Assembly (NCBI GenBank): GCA_027886185.1
Contig: WOAB01000527.1
Location: forward strand, 620,001-684,000
Reading direction: 5' to 3'
From: Rheum nobile
Taxonomy: Eukaryota; Streptophyta; Magnoliopsida; Caryophyllales; Polygonaceae
Length of the DNA: 64,000 nucleotides
Numbering within the stretch: the first letter of the stretch is position 1; each line of letters opens with the position of its first letter. A program made the translations under genes and the position numbers. The notes below the pieces were generated by a model. It was not told the DNA's origin, ran no database searches, and saw only the letters and a list, made by a program, of their open reading frames with translations. Shown one piece after another: positions 1 to 11,721 of this stretch.

Positions 1-970
1 GTGATGAGATATTATTTAAAAGCTTATAACGTGAATATACGTTTTGGAATTAAACAAGATAAGTGTGATTATGCACCTAATTAATATACCCTCGGGCGAG
101 GAGTACAACGTGGAAACCGCTCGGACTTCGATTAGAGTAAGTCCTCCTTCCAAATCTGAATTCACATTACGCGGTGAGGTTGGTCGTGGACCCAAATGGT
201 CAAGTCTTTTTAAACGCTTGTGTGAAATTATTATTATGTTCCCAAACACTTGTCATATTTTCCGGTAAGATTCAATCTCTTGGAGTCTTCTCTTTTCACT
301 TTCCCGTAAGACTCAATCTGTTGGAGTCTTCTCTTCATATGTTTCCCATAAGGCTCAGTTCCTTTTTAGTGCTTGTCTAAACTTTAATCATTCTGTGAAA
401 GTTCCGGGTTATATATCGTTCCTCGGTTGTTATTCGAGGGACAATGATAGTAAACAATTATGATCACTAGAACCATCTGTTTTTCCCTTGCATAGTCTTT
501 CATTAGACTAACCAACCGAGTTTTATTCCTTGCATGGTTGGCTGGTGTCATCCGTCCTATACGGCACATCAGTGGTTGGTTCCCGAAGACTCGAAGTAAC
601 CGTTGAAGAAGAGACTTGCAGTTGCAGATTTAAGTGCCGGTATTTCAAAGTCGTTAAGTATTACTTTAAATGTATTTTTATAACCTAGCCATGTATTAGG
701 TTTATTCTTGAAGTCTTCCGCTGTTTAATTTAAAGTCTTCCGCTATAATTTCACTATGTTGTAAAAACACTACCCTCTTTTGATGAGAGATCTTTTAATA
801 TAAAAGGATTGAGTTTCATATACAAATGTCTTCTGTTGTTTAACCTTTCGTTATTTAATTATGTTTATTTAAGATTAATTATTCCGATTAAAGCCTTGGG
901 TGACATCGGACAACAACGTCTGAGGTCACTGGCGTGTGGCACTACCGACAATAAGTCGGGGGGTGTTACA
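1..970 (+). mobile_element. 3' part of an LTR related to elements A and B
   Basis: This stretch aligns by eye with the second half of the LTRs at 10551-11416, 20930-21808, 24050-24943 and 33400-34290. It shares the run around 'gggcgaggagtacaacgtgg', the 'cccttgcatagtctttcatt' motif and the terminal GGGGGTGTTACA. The LTR 3' end is placed at 970. No primer binding site follows, only 'aatct' and then unrelated AT-rich DNA, so this is either a solo LTR or the 3' LTR of an element running off the left edge. Its 5' end is outside the window. Confidence 0.75.
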
Positions 971-3900
971 AATCTTCTATAAATACTAGTGTTTATGGAC
1001 GTGCTACGCACGGGTCACTCATTATTATGCAAAAAAATATTTATTTGTTTTTAAACGAAAATGTAATCATAAAAATGACTATTTTTTAGGCCATCTTTTT
1101 TACACAAAAGAACGATCAATACTCTCCCGTTGTAATGATATAGTGTATCTTTTTTAAGGTCTTGATCACCTAGTTCGACCGATTGGAACCACTCTACATC
1201 CAGACCGGGGTACTGTTGGCACACAAAATGGTAGACCCATCCCAACATCAAAAACTGTTATAGTGTATCTTATGGAACGAAAAATGTAAAATATTGTTTG
1301 TTAATAGTCTTAGTACATGAACGATATTCTTTTACAGAACTAATCAATATTAAATATATAGTCAACGACACAATCATAAAAAATTGTATTGATTTCCTTA
1401 GTGTCAATAATATTTACTATATTTGTAGTTACGATAATCTAAAGTGCTATACAATAATGAATTAAGATTTGTCATCTCTTATCGATTATAGATTAGTAGA
1501 AATGTATAAATATGCTTAATATTAGCATAATAATGTGTTATTAATATGGTTTTTATGAAAATAAAAATCATTATCTACAATCTTATACATGTATGCATAG
1601 TCCTTATTTTAAAGTTTAGTTTTGTATGTTGTGGATTAGACTCTTAAGGCCTTATTTACTAATTACTTTGTATGATAAATTTTTTTTTACGTATGAAATG
1701 ACAAGCACTATATTTTGAACTCTTCTAGTTAATGGCTAGAATTACGGGATTTAATTACAACATATTCAATTTGCTTTTATAATAATGCAAACTAATCTTT
1801 CTTTATAATATGAGTATTTAAAGGAAAATATAAGGGTTACTACAATGGACAAAAATATAATTTTATTAGAATCAATATGTGACGATGTACCATTCAGCTA
1901 GGAGGAGAATTTCTTACAAATTTCAAAAGGAATATATTATTTAAGCTCGAAATTACTCTTCATGTACAGTTTAACTGGAATTCACTAATAATATAGATAA
2001 GATTTATATAAATATATTGCTAGAAATAAGTTATATTATATTATTACATTATAATTATAATTAGAATCATCATTATATTGACAGATTTATATAAATACAT
2101 TGTTAGAGAGAGATTAATAAGAATCATTATAAATAAATTTGATATTATTTTCCCAAAGACTACATAGATAATATATATGAGATTATAGATAGATTCTTAA
2201 TTTATGTGTATTTTTATTTAAAAACTAACATTTTGAATTAAAAGGAACCCGCAATAATTTTTATGGTATTATTTATACATTAATTATATTCTATTCATTG
2301 AAATGTATAAAAAAAATATGGTTTAATTTGAATCAGTTTAAAATAAAAGGTCAAGTAATTTGAGTGGTAATTGACAACAAAACAATTGCAATAACTTGAT
2401 GGTTTGTTTCTAACGACATTTCTCTATAGCATCAATCTATTTCCTATTTCAAAATATCTAGACTTTGGCATTGTCATGTGTGTGTTTTGGTTTTGTCGCT
2501 TTCTTACTTGGATTACATATACAATTTTGTTTGTAGTAAAAGAAAACACTCCAAGAACTATAATAGCATAAATAGTTCGTATAAGTATATAAATAAATTA
2601 CAAATGTAATTAAAATAGTTTAAGAAAACAAAATCATGAATATGTAATTGGTATAAAGAAGTAATACCTACACAAACGTACTTGTATTTTTGTGAAGAAA
2701 TTAATCTGTAAAAGTCTGCATGATTAAATATATAAAAATGTTAGAAAATCTAATTATTTAGAAATAAATAAATATTTAATAGGAATTACTGTAAATTTTC
2801 AACTAACAATATAATATATTGGATATATATAGATAAATGAATGATTTAATTATTTCAAGAATATATGTTTTACCATTTAAGGATGCCAAACTTTGAGAAA
2901 CTCTTGACATGGTCATTCACAAATCACAAATCTACACAACTTGATTTCAATTGGGATTTTTTGTGGCTTACTTGCCTCCATAGTTGGCCGGTCAATTTGG
3001 TGTGGAAATGTATTCTTCTTAAATCGTCAATCTTTGTGAGAAGCTTGGCCTTAATGTATTCCTACAATGATAAACACTTATACATGTCATGTATAGCAAA
3101 AAAAAACATCACATTTCAAGAATAAAATTAATCATATTTAATCGATGTTCATAAGTTTATATCAATAAAAGATTCTTGGAAAAAAAATTCATACTTGCAA
3201 CAACTACTGTAACATAACCATAAATATAGAAAATGATCCACCTTATCTTGAGCTACATCCTTTCATCATTGGTAACGGTTTCCAGAAGATCAATTCATAT
3301 GCTATCAACTATTTAAAGAGAATAAAATATATTTAAATTACCGATTAAATGCGTATAGAATTAACATGTTATGAATACATTTATTCATTGTCTAAATTGA
3401 TGTAATTACCCATAGACATGACCCTCTAATGGTGAATGAAGAGTCACAAAGGTTACAATATTTTCATTTCCCTTTATTACTATGAATAAATATATTTGAA
3501 TGGTGAAATTTAAATACGATAAAATTAAAATATTGTTATTAATGCATTGCCCATTGGCATGAAACACAAATGACATTTGAAAATTCTCGTGTAAATTACA
3601 CAATTCTAGGTGATAAATGTAATGAAGAATTTTTCTCCATTCATGCACCTATTTTGGCATAATCACGATAATAAAGGTAAAATTATTAAGTTTATAGGTT
3701 GTCTATCTCCTAATTTTAAGTATTTCTGATTCAATTGGTTGGTGACAATAAATATCCTTAATATAAAATATTAATTAGGTGATACAAAAAAACAGATTTA
3801 TGTCAATTTTTTTGGTTTTTGGGAGCTATAAATTTATTTCATGTAATTACACTATATTAATTGTTCTTAATCGAAATTAAAAAAGGATAAAATCATATCA

Positions 3901-4495
3901 TACATATATTACTTTATAGTTTTAAAAGAGACGTTATGTCTATAAATTCAATTAAGAATTGGTTATGTAATAACTTTTTAATCACTAATATTGATTTGGC
4001 CTATTAATTTTTTATTTAATATTTTTCAATTTCTCAAAAAGATACGAAGGTCTTTTAGTGATGATATTTTGGTTGTTTTTTCATGCTTAATAGAAATATA
4101 AATTAAACTATGTTGAAAATTTAATGTGAAGATATAAGAGTTATACAACCACATGAAAATGAGGACTTTTTAATTGATATGTAGTAATTGTATATAATTG
4201 TGAATCAAAAACTTTTTATATTATATAGAAGATTATAGATTATTAATATAATTATTAATATATGAAATTGTCACTTTAGTACTTTTTGGATTTGAGAAAT
4301 TGTTTAAATTGTGGGCTAAATAAATAAGGCATGAAATGAAAAAAAAAACATCTTTAAAAGTTAGCATTGAATGACCTAGAATGATAACTTTTAAATATAT
4401 AAAGATATAAAGTACATTAATGGTGCAATTAATGCCCAATAAATATGAGAAATTATTTTTAATTTTTTGTTGATCTTTGGTTATAAATTAAATCT
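971..4495. other. AT-rich intergenic DNA, no gene recognised
   Basis: About 3.5 kb of AT-rich sequence with no reading frame I can assign. On the minus strand around 3300-2950 there are two short stretches that could be decayed exons, one near 3290-3240 and one near 3060-2940. I could not place them in a family. A heptad-like motif 'gacgtgctacgcacgggt' at about 998-1015 resembles a common plant repeat end. Nothing else is supported. Confidence 0.6.
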
Positions 4496-4577
4496 ACTCG
4501 TATAGCTCAATGGTTAAAGACACTCTCATAATACAAGAGGTCTAGGGTTCAACCTTCCCCCCCCCCCCCCCCCCCCC
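4496..4577 (+). repeat. tRNA-like SINE head followed by a C21 tract
   Basis: 'tagctcaatggttaaag' resembles a tRNA A box and 'gggttcaacctt' a B box about 35 bases downstream, the layout of an internal RNA polymerase III promoter. A clean cloverleaf cannot be folded, so a tRNA-derived SINE or decayed tRNA is more likely than a working tRNA gene. It runs into 21 consecutive C residues (4557-4577), which may be a microsatellite or an assembly artefact. Confidence 0.4.
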
Positions 4578-4717
4578 AACAACTTTGTTTTACTATTTAT
4601 TATTTTTTGTTTATATTAATTAGTTATTCAAATCTTTATATTTGTCTATCTATAAACATCTATATACATACTCCAAGCATTTTCAATAAATCTATTTCAT
4701 GACTTCATTAGTTATTC

Positions 4718-7296
4718 TGTAACAGCCCCAAATCGAGGTGTTACAATGTCGTGAATCCCGAAGGGTCCACAAGGCGTTAGGGAATAAAATATCAAAACGA
4801 TATCCAATAGACAGTAAATCGTATATATAAAACATAAATGTGATGGTCATGCATAAAACATCATTTCTAAATCCATCATAAACCAAGTTTTGATCATATG
4901 AATACAACTTTATAAGAATAAGACTCTATAGTGGTTAGGACAATAAAAAAAAGATAACTCAAATCTCGAATATGAAACAGTTTAAAAAAGACAACATTTA
5001 TCGCAACGGAAATTATATAATCAGATAATTCTGAAATGTTTGAAATAGAGTTGACCCAAGATCACCTACATAGTTAGCCCTAATATCGTGTCCACCCTGC
5101 TTGACGTCCATGTTGATCCTGAATGAAAGAATACCTGACCATGTACAAGACATAGCTAGCCCCCACGAAAATGGGGGTTAGTCTCCAACTAGACTAGCAA
5201 GTTATATAAGCAACTTAATACGTGCAATAGTGTAAGCAAGGGATCACAGATACACATGCAAGAGCACATATGTACATGTTACGACATGAATGTATTATTT
5301 AGACACATACAAACATGTAAGAAATATTACAACTAAACATTATACATTGATAAAGTATTCTCTATAGATTTGCGGATATGCAAGATTGATGACAATAAAT
5401 GCATGACAAGAAAGTTACAAACAATCATGACATACAAGAGAGTGTTACTTCACATACACATAGATATGTAGGAAAAGTTACAGCTAGAATAGTCGCAATG
5501 CCAGATCTTCCAAGCATACTCACAGTGAATACAACATTAGATCACATGAACTTCACTCAATTTCTAATCAAACCACAAGTTCCAAACTTTTAAGAAATTA
5601 TTCAAAATCTATATACTCGAGTATATTTTTCTTTTAAAGAAAACTCATTTGCAAATCCAAGTACGGAAATGTTTCAAAAACATGCCCAAGCTTGTCTTGG
5701 ACACAAAGGTACCTTCTGAACCTGTATAACAGGTATTATCATCTCTACCAACGGATCGGAAACGGCATCACTAGCTAGGTGACCCGACCTCCCCAAAAAT
5801 GGTAGAGCACTCTCTCAAACCGCTTCACCCGGATGGAGCCCTCTGTGGAGGAGCGTATCAGTAGAAAATAGTTTAAAACCATTTGGGATCGGAACCATCC
5901 TTACCCACATATATATCATACCACATTTTAATCAACATATCATTTTGCTTCAAATCAACCGTACAACAATATTCATCCATATAATCATCATATCCTCACC
6001 AACATCTTATGTTAACACAACCAACATCCATTTATTGACACGTCACACCATATCAAGACAATGTAGTACTCGATACACGTATATATGCACATGTTTAAGA
6101 CACGACCAACTATCTAATCATTCATCCATAATTCGAAACTCAAATACTCAAGTACGATCTAAGACTCGATAATTATGCACAATCCAAGGTTATATATATA
6201 CATATATAATTTCATAATTAATAGTCATGCATAAACTAAGATATAAAACTCATGCATAGTCCATGACTCTAAACTTAAACTACAACATGTAAGTCTAAAA
6301 CATCAAACAAGATTCATACGTTTCGTCACTCTTTTATAACAAACTATTATAGGCAACAACATTCATCATTCATTTATCAACACATTATGACTATGTAATA
6401 AATACGAGTAATTTAATATAGATAAACTCATGCTTGAAACACTATCAAACAATTTGATATTCATACGACATCAAGCCCCCTAAACTTAGACTATAACACG
6501 TAAATGCTCACAAATAACTTGCCTTAATGACGTTGAAGGCCAATCACACCATTCTCCACAATCAAACGTTTAGCCCAGACTTATAGTAGTTACCAAAACA
6601 TCCTGACATTCCAACCTTATAATCTCAGCCATAAATTTCCAGTAATTACAAAAAGTGCCCAGAATTTCCAGCATGTGCATCAAATGCCCCAAATCTCAAT
6701 CTAACCACTCCAAGCTTCAAATTCAATCAACCCAAATAATTTATTGTCAAACGAAGGTAGAAGTGGATCTAGGGGAGCTTTGTCGGCGACCATGACCGGC
6801 GAGAGGCAGAATAGACGAAGGCTCGCAGTTAGTCGTGGATGGGAGCTTGCTCTACTGCGCGAACAAAGGATGATGAGGTGGCAGCAATAAGACCCGCTGG
6901 GAAGGGAAAGATGAGGGCGGATCGATCTACTCTGACGCCGGCGAGAAACAACATAGGTGAGGAGGTGCTAGGAAGAGATAAGAAGAAATGGAAGAGATGG
7001 GAGCTGCCATTGAAAAGGTTGAATGTCGGGGGTGAAGGGAGAGGGGGATAAGTAAGAGAGAGAAAATGGGAGAGAGGGAAAAAGAAGAAAGAAAAGAAAG
7101 AGTATTAATTTGGGATATTTATATTTTTAGGGATAGAAAGGGAAAATCTAGGAATGGGTAGAAATATAATTGAGAAAATATGGGATTGAAATATAACCCA
7201 TTAATTATATGGGAACAAAATATAAAAGGTTGGGTTCGAATACACCGCTCTAATAAAATAAAATCAATAAACCAATTAAAAATCGAAATGGGTAAA
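4718..7296 (-). mobile_element. Inverted LTR of element C
   Basis: Read on the minus strand this matches the element C LTR: the 3' LTR at 37869-40052 and the split 5' LTR at 7293-7793, 21814-22809 and 34296-34656. Its minus-strand end (plus 4718, TGTAACAGCC) is the LTR terminus. Its minus-strand start lacks about the first 35 bases of the LTR. It is fused at about 7293-7296 to a plus-strand LTR-C copy that lacks its first ~760 bases, with 'taaa' shared at the joint. It carries uninterrupted versions of both sites where elements A and B are inserted in the partner copy. Confidence 0.85.
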
Positions 7297-7793
7297 CGTT
7301 TGATTGTGGAGAATGGTGTGCTTGGCCTTCAACCTCATTAAGGCAAGTTATTTGTGAGCATTTACGTGTTATTGAATAAGTTTAGGGGTCTTGATGTCAT
7401 ATGCATATTGAATTGTTTGATCGTGTTTCAAGCATGAGTTTATCTATATTAAATTACTCGTATGTATTATATAGTCATGATGTGTTGATAAATGAATGAT
7501 GAATGTTGATGCCTATAATAGTTTGTGATAAAAGAGTGACGAAACGTATGAATCTTGTTGGATGTTTTAGACTTACATGTTGTAGTTTAAGTTTAGAGTC
7601 ATGGATTATGCATGAGCTTTATATCTTAGTTTATGCATGAGTATTAATTATGCAATTGTATATGTATATATATAACCTTGGATTGTGCATAATTATCGAG
7701 TCTTAGATCGTACTTGAGTATTTGAGTTTCGAATTATGGATGAATGATTAGATAGTTGGTCGTGTCTTAAACATGTGCATATATACGCGTATC
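7293..7793 (+). mobile_element. Element C 5' LTR, first piece
   Basis: Direct-orientation LTR-C sequence starting at 'taaacgtttgattgtgg', matching 38630-39135. It ends with GTATC (7789-7793), the target duplication of element A. The 3' LTR of C reads continuously through this point (around 39131), which proves the insertion. Confidence 0.85.
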
Positions 7794-7959
7794 TGTAATA
7801 CCCCTCATTTTTAGTAAGGGTATTTGGGTAATTTTACCAACCCTCGTCATGTGATCGTATCATTTTTGGAGAAGTTCGGATATAAAATACATTCGACGTA
7901 TTTTTCGGGGTTTAGAATATTTGTTTGGGTATAAATATATTTAATCCGGGGTTTAAAAC

Positions 7960-9262
7960 TGATATGCCGTATTCTGTATGGCGTAGTTGGGGGTTATTAG
8001 CACATTTATAGGAGATTTTGGCTCGGTTTTGGTACTATGTTGATGCTTGAGGTGCGGAGCTGCGTTGTGGACATTTTGGATGCACTTGCAAGTTGAAGAC
8101 GAGGCTTGAAGACACATTGGAGAGCGGATGTTCAGAAGACAGAAGATGCTGGAGCTGACGCTGGTGGAGGCGAGCTGACGCGAGCAGACGCGATCGCCCT
8201 TGGTCGCGGTTTCATTCCAGGAGCTCCAGAACATTGGCGAGGCAAAACCGCGGGCTGACGCGATCGCGGTTGGTCGCGGTTTCGCCTGCGACTGAACTGT
8301 TCGCATTTCTCCTTGTTTGTTTGACGTTTCATTTTTGGTGAATTAATGACACTTTAGTGGCTCGGATTAGGGGGGAGGAGGACGTTTTTCTCTGAGATTT
8401 AGCCACTCTATCATTCTCTCTTATTTTTCTCTCTTATTTTTTTCTCTCAAGAACAATTGCTAGATTTCATTTTGTTTTCCCTTTGGATTTGAATTTCGTG
8501 AAGAACATGAACAAGAACTAAACCCTTGTTTTGTCTAGCGTTGAAGCACTCGATTAACTCAGTTGTAAGGTTCTAATCTCTTGTTTATCCTTTGGATTTG
8601 GTATTGATTTCCTTGAGCATAATTCGGATTTCTATATTGTTTACTAGATTGATCTCCTAGTTTAATTCTATAGTTATCAAATTGCTAGAATTGGGATATA
8701 CGGTGGAATCCCTAATCTTTTGTAGCAATCACAATTGTATGAGATTGGTATATTGAATTCAATTGTGAAAAAGGAAATCGATTTGCATTACATACTTGCG
8801 GTGTTAAGTTTTGTTTGCAATCCACAAATCTTATTCCCTATGCTATTGATTGAATGAACTTAGGAGATTTTCTAGGTTTTCAATTAGTAAGAATTAGCAA
8901 AGACCGGTTGGCTTGTTAATTTACACAAGATCAGAATTGGGACAAATCCATAGGATTATGATGAACATGAGATGAACCGAATTGCAACTTGGTTAATTGA
9001 TGTGTGGAAACTTGCTAGGTGGAACTCTTTCTCCCTTTTGATAGATCTGATTTTTATGCTATTACAATTGAGTAGTTTTAGAAGAAAACCAAATTCCCCC
9101 CCCCCCCCCCCCCCCCATTTGTTCTTTGAAGTTGATAATTTAGTAGTTACATTGAAATTGACGCTTTAATTCCCTTGGGTTCGATCCCTTACTTGCATGC
9201 TATACTCTAGTTGCATTTTAGGACTACATTTGATAGCGCGCACGACTGAAAATACGCTATCA
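7960..9262 (+). mobile_element. Solo LTR (Tat/Athila-like) inserted in element A 5' LTR
   Basis: The 1303-bp insert starts TGATATGCC, ends GCTATCA and is flanked by AAAAC (7955-7959 and 9263-9267). The 3' LTR of element A has the uninterrupted site 'tttaaaacccacg'. TG...CA ends plus a 5-bp duplication indicate a solo LTR. The 3' region with a 'gggttcgatccc' phrase and a TATCA end resembles LTRs of Tat/Athila-type plant gypsy elements (recalled, not searched). It contains a C21 tract at 9096-9116. Short proteins predicted here are not genes. Confidence 0.85.
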
Positions 9263-9521
9263 AAAACCCACGCCAAACCTTTCCCCGGGCAAACAGACGC
9301 AGAAAAGGCATTTCCGCGACCGCGGCAGCATTTCCGCGACCGCAGAAATGTGGGTTTCAGAATGGCTGGGCACATGAATTTTCCGCGACCGCGGATAAAG
9401 TTCTGCGACCGCGGAAAACTCCAACACGCCAACGTCGCGTCATCTGACTCCTCGCCGTTCGCGCCACCGTCGATCTTATGGCTGGCCGTTGATCCGGGCT
9501 GGGGGAGATCCTTCCTTGGCC

Positions 9522-9530
9522 TATAAAAGG
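9522..9530 (+). promoter_or_regulatory. TATA box of element A 5' LTR
   Basis: TATAAAAGG preceded by 'ccttggcc', with an identical copy in the 3' LTR at 19912-19920. It marks the probable U3/R boundary, with transcription expected about 30 bases downstream. CCGCGACCGCGG-type motifs cluster upstream (about 9310-9420) and downstream (about 9783-9905). Confidence 0.7.
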
Positions 9531-11420
9531 AGCTCGATCTAGAGGGTTGAAGGGCACTCCATCTGATCAATCTCTCTCATTTCTCTCTCATTTTCTTGTT
9601 CGCCGGAGGTCGAAGCTCTCACCGGAAATCTTCAAGCGTTCGCCGGAGCTCTCGTTGGAGGTGGTGGTGCTCCCAAGGTGGTGCATTGAAGGTGCAAGGT
9701 GCCCAGGAGTCGAGCCCCATCCGAATCGAGCCCCGTCGCGTCGCCCCCGGTGAGATTTCTCCCATTCTGAGTCGCCGGAGTTCATGTCCGCGACGGCGGC
9801 TGTGACAAGGCCGGCCGCGTCCGCGACCGCTGCCTTTGTCACTCGCGGACACTCGTCGTCAACGACCGCGACCGTGGCAGTGCCCACCGCGACCGCGGAT
9901 TGCCTGGGCAATCACGATCGTGGCTTTGGGCTTATCGGTCTCGGTCGGGGCCTTCGTTCCTTCGATTTGGTTCGTTCCTTCTTCGATTCATATCATTTTA
10001 AATGTCGAATCTAACCTAGGGTTTCGTTATGGGTTGTTTCGTAGGAATCTGTAATCCGAGTTCTGTTCCCGTTCCGGACCCAGAAACCCGTCTTCGTCAG
10101 TCGTTCGTCTAATCTAAGGCAAGTGGCGGTTCGCTCTTGCTTATCATTCCATATTTCTATTAATTATCAATTGTTATATTGTTAATTAAATGGGATAAAT
10201 ATTGTTTTTGTTGGGAACAGTTTTGATAAACGTATTGGATACGATTAAAAGATATATTATAATAGGTTGTATATACTGCTAGAAACAACGCTATTATAGA
10301 TATATATATATTGTTGCCATGATGGCATTGATGTGGATTATTATGTGGTTTTAACTGTTTATCTAGAACGAGTATTCGTAGGAACGCTATGTACCTTGCG
10401 AGGTCTAGTCGTTTCTTTATAACTGGTATTAGGAGGATTTTTCCCTAATACTCTCTTTGGTCATGACCTTGCCCTTACTCAGGGTAGGTGCACACAGTTG
10501 GTGCCGATTCTCGGGATTTATTCCCTTCAATATCTCTCGCGATGAGATGATATATAAAAGCTTATAACGTGAATGTACGCTTTGTCACTAAAATAAGATA
10601 AGTGACGCTATGCACATAATTAATGAACCTTGGGGGAGGAGTACAACTCGGAAACTAGTCTGGACTTCGACTAAAGTAAGTCCTCCTTCCAAATCTGAAT
10701 TCGCATTACGTGGTGAGGTTGGTCGTGGACCCAAATGGGCAAGTCTTTTTAAACGCTTGTGTGAAACTGTAATGTTCCCGAACACTTGTCATACTTTCCG
10801 ATAAGACTCAATCTCTTGGAATCTTCTCTTCATATGTTTCCTTTAGACTCGATCTTTAGGAGTCTTCTCTTGATTATTCTACTTTGAATCATTCTGTAGA
10901 GGTATTGAGGTTTACTATCATAATCGGCTTTCATTCGAGAAGCGATGGGTCTAACCTAATACGCCTACCTTAGAACCTTTCTGTTTTACCCTTGCATAGT
11001 CTTTCATTAGACTAACCAACCGGGTTTTATTCCGTGCATGGTTGGCTGGTGTCATCCATCTCATACGGCACATCAGGTAAACTTCCGTTACGTGAAGGCT
11101 AGAAACGACGATGAAGGCAAATGGAGTTTTTAAGAGTTTTATCAAGGTTGAGATCCTAGGCGGTGATCGCTCCGATCAAGACATTTGTTGTTTATTTAAA
11201 AGACTTCCGCTGTATTGAAACATATTATTTATTTTGGTTTTATTTGGAATTGTGGATGTAATTCCGAGACTTTGATTTAATCAAATGTTATTATATTTCG
11301 TATTAAATGTTGTTTTATGATTTGTATAAATTGGTTAAGCCTTGGGTGGCTTCGGATGTGGAATCTGAGGTCACTGGCGGTAATACTTTCAAGGTTATAT
11401 ATTTGGGGGTGTTACAAATC

Positions 11421-11432
11421 TGATATCAGAGC
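11421..11432 (+). promoter_or_regulatory. Primer binding site of element A (initiator tRNA-Met)
   Basis: TGATATCAGAGC starts 5 bases after the 5' LTR end. It differs by one G-to-A change from the canonical TGGTATCAGAGC complementary to the 3' end of initiator tRNA-Met, which is intact in elements B and C. Confidence 0.85.
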
Positions 11433-11721
11433 CGATTTTTTTTTTACGGGTTTAAAATGTTTTACTTGAAACAAAATATTTTTTTTCGGGAAGGTATTTC
11501 AAAAACGTTTTACTAGGAACAAAACTTTTATAAACCGTTTACTCATTTTTGAACTGAAAAATGTTTTCAAAGGATATGAATTTCCAATAAAATTTTATTT
11601 GACTAAAACATGTCGCTTGAAAAACTCTGTCGTTCTAAGTCGTGCCTTCTTTCCAGTTTGATATAGTAAGTTCACTTCTATATTTAGAAAGACTAATCCT
11701 TTTCTCGTCGCCCCGCAGATT

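Larger units (their letters stand above)
7794..11416 (+). repeat. Element A 5' LTR, interrupted by a solo LTR
   Basis: It begins TGTAATACCCC and ends GGGTGTTACA. It matches the 3' LTR (19451-21808) closely except for a 1303-bp insertion at 7960-9262 and some short indels; the 3' LTR has about 45 extra bases near 19537. Net length is about 2.3 kb. A TATAAAAGG box lies at 9522-9530. GC-rich CCGCGACCGCGG motifs lie on both sides of it, in a strong composition contrast with the AT-rich surroundings. Confidence 0.93.

Noticed and set aside
2865..3125. An 86-codon plus-strand reading frame and a possible minus-strand decayed exon in the same place
   Set aside because: No motif or family recognised on either strand. 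AT-rich flanks and lack of conserved splice context make a gene call unsupported.
4496..4577. Functional nuclear tRNA gene
   Set aside because: A- and B-box-like phrases exist but acceptor and anticodon stems do not pair well by eye, so a SINE-like remnant is the safer call.
9166..10054. Several 65-134 codon frames on both strands inside the element A 5' LTR
   Set aside because: They arise from GC-rich CCGCGACCGCGG repeats in the LTR, occur in overlapping frames on both strands and repeat in the 3' LTR. They are not genes.
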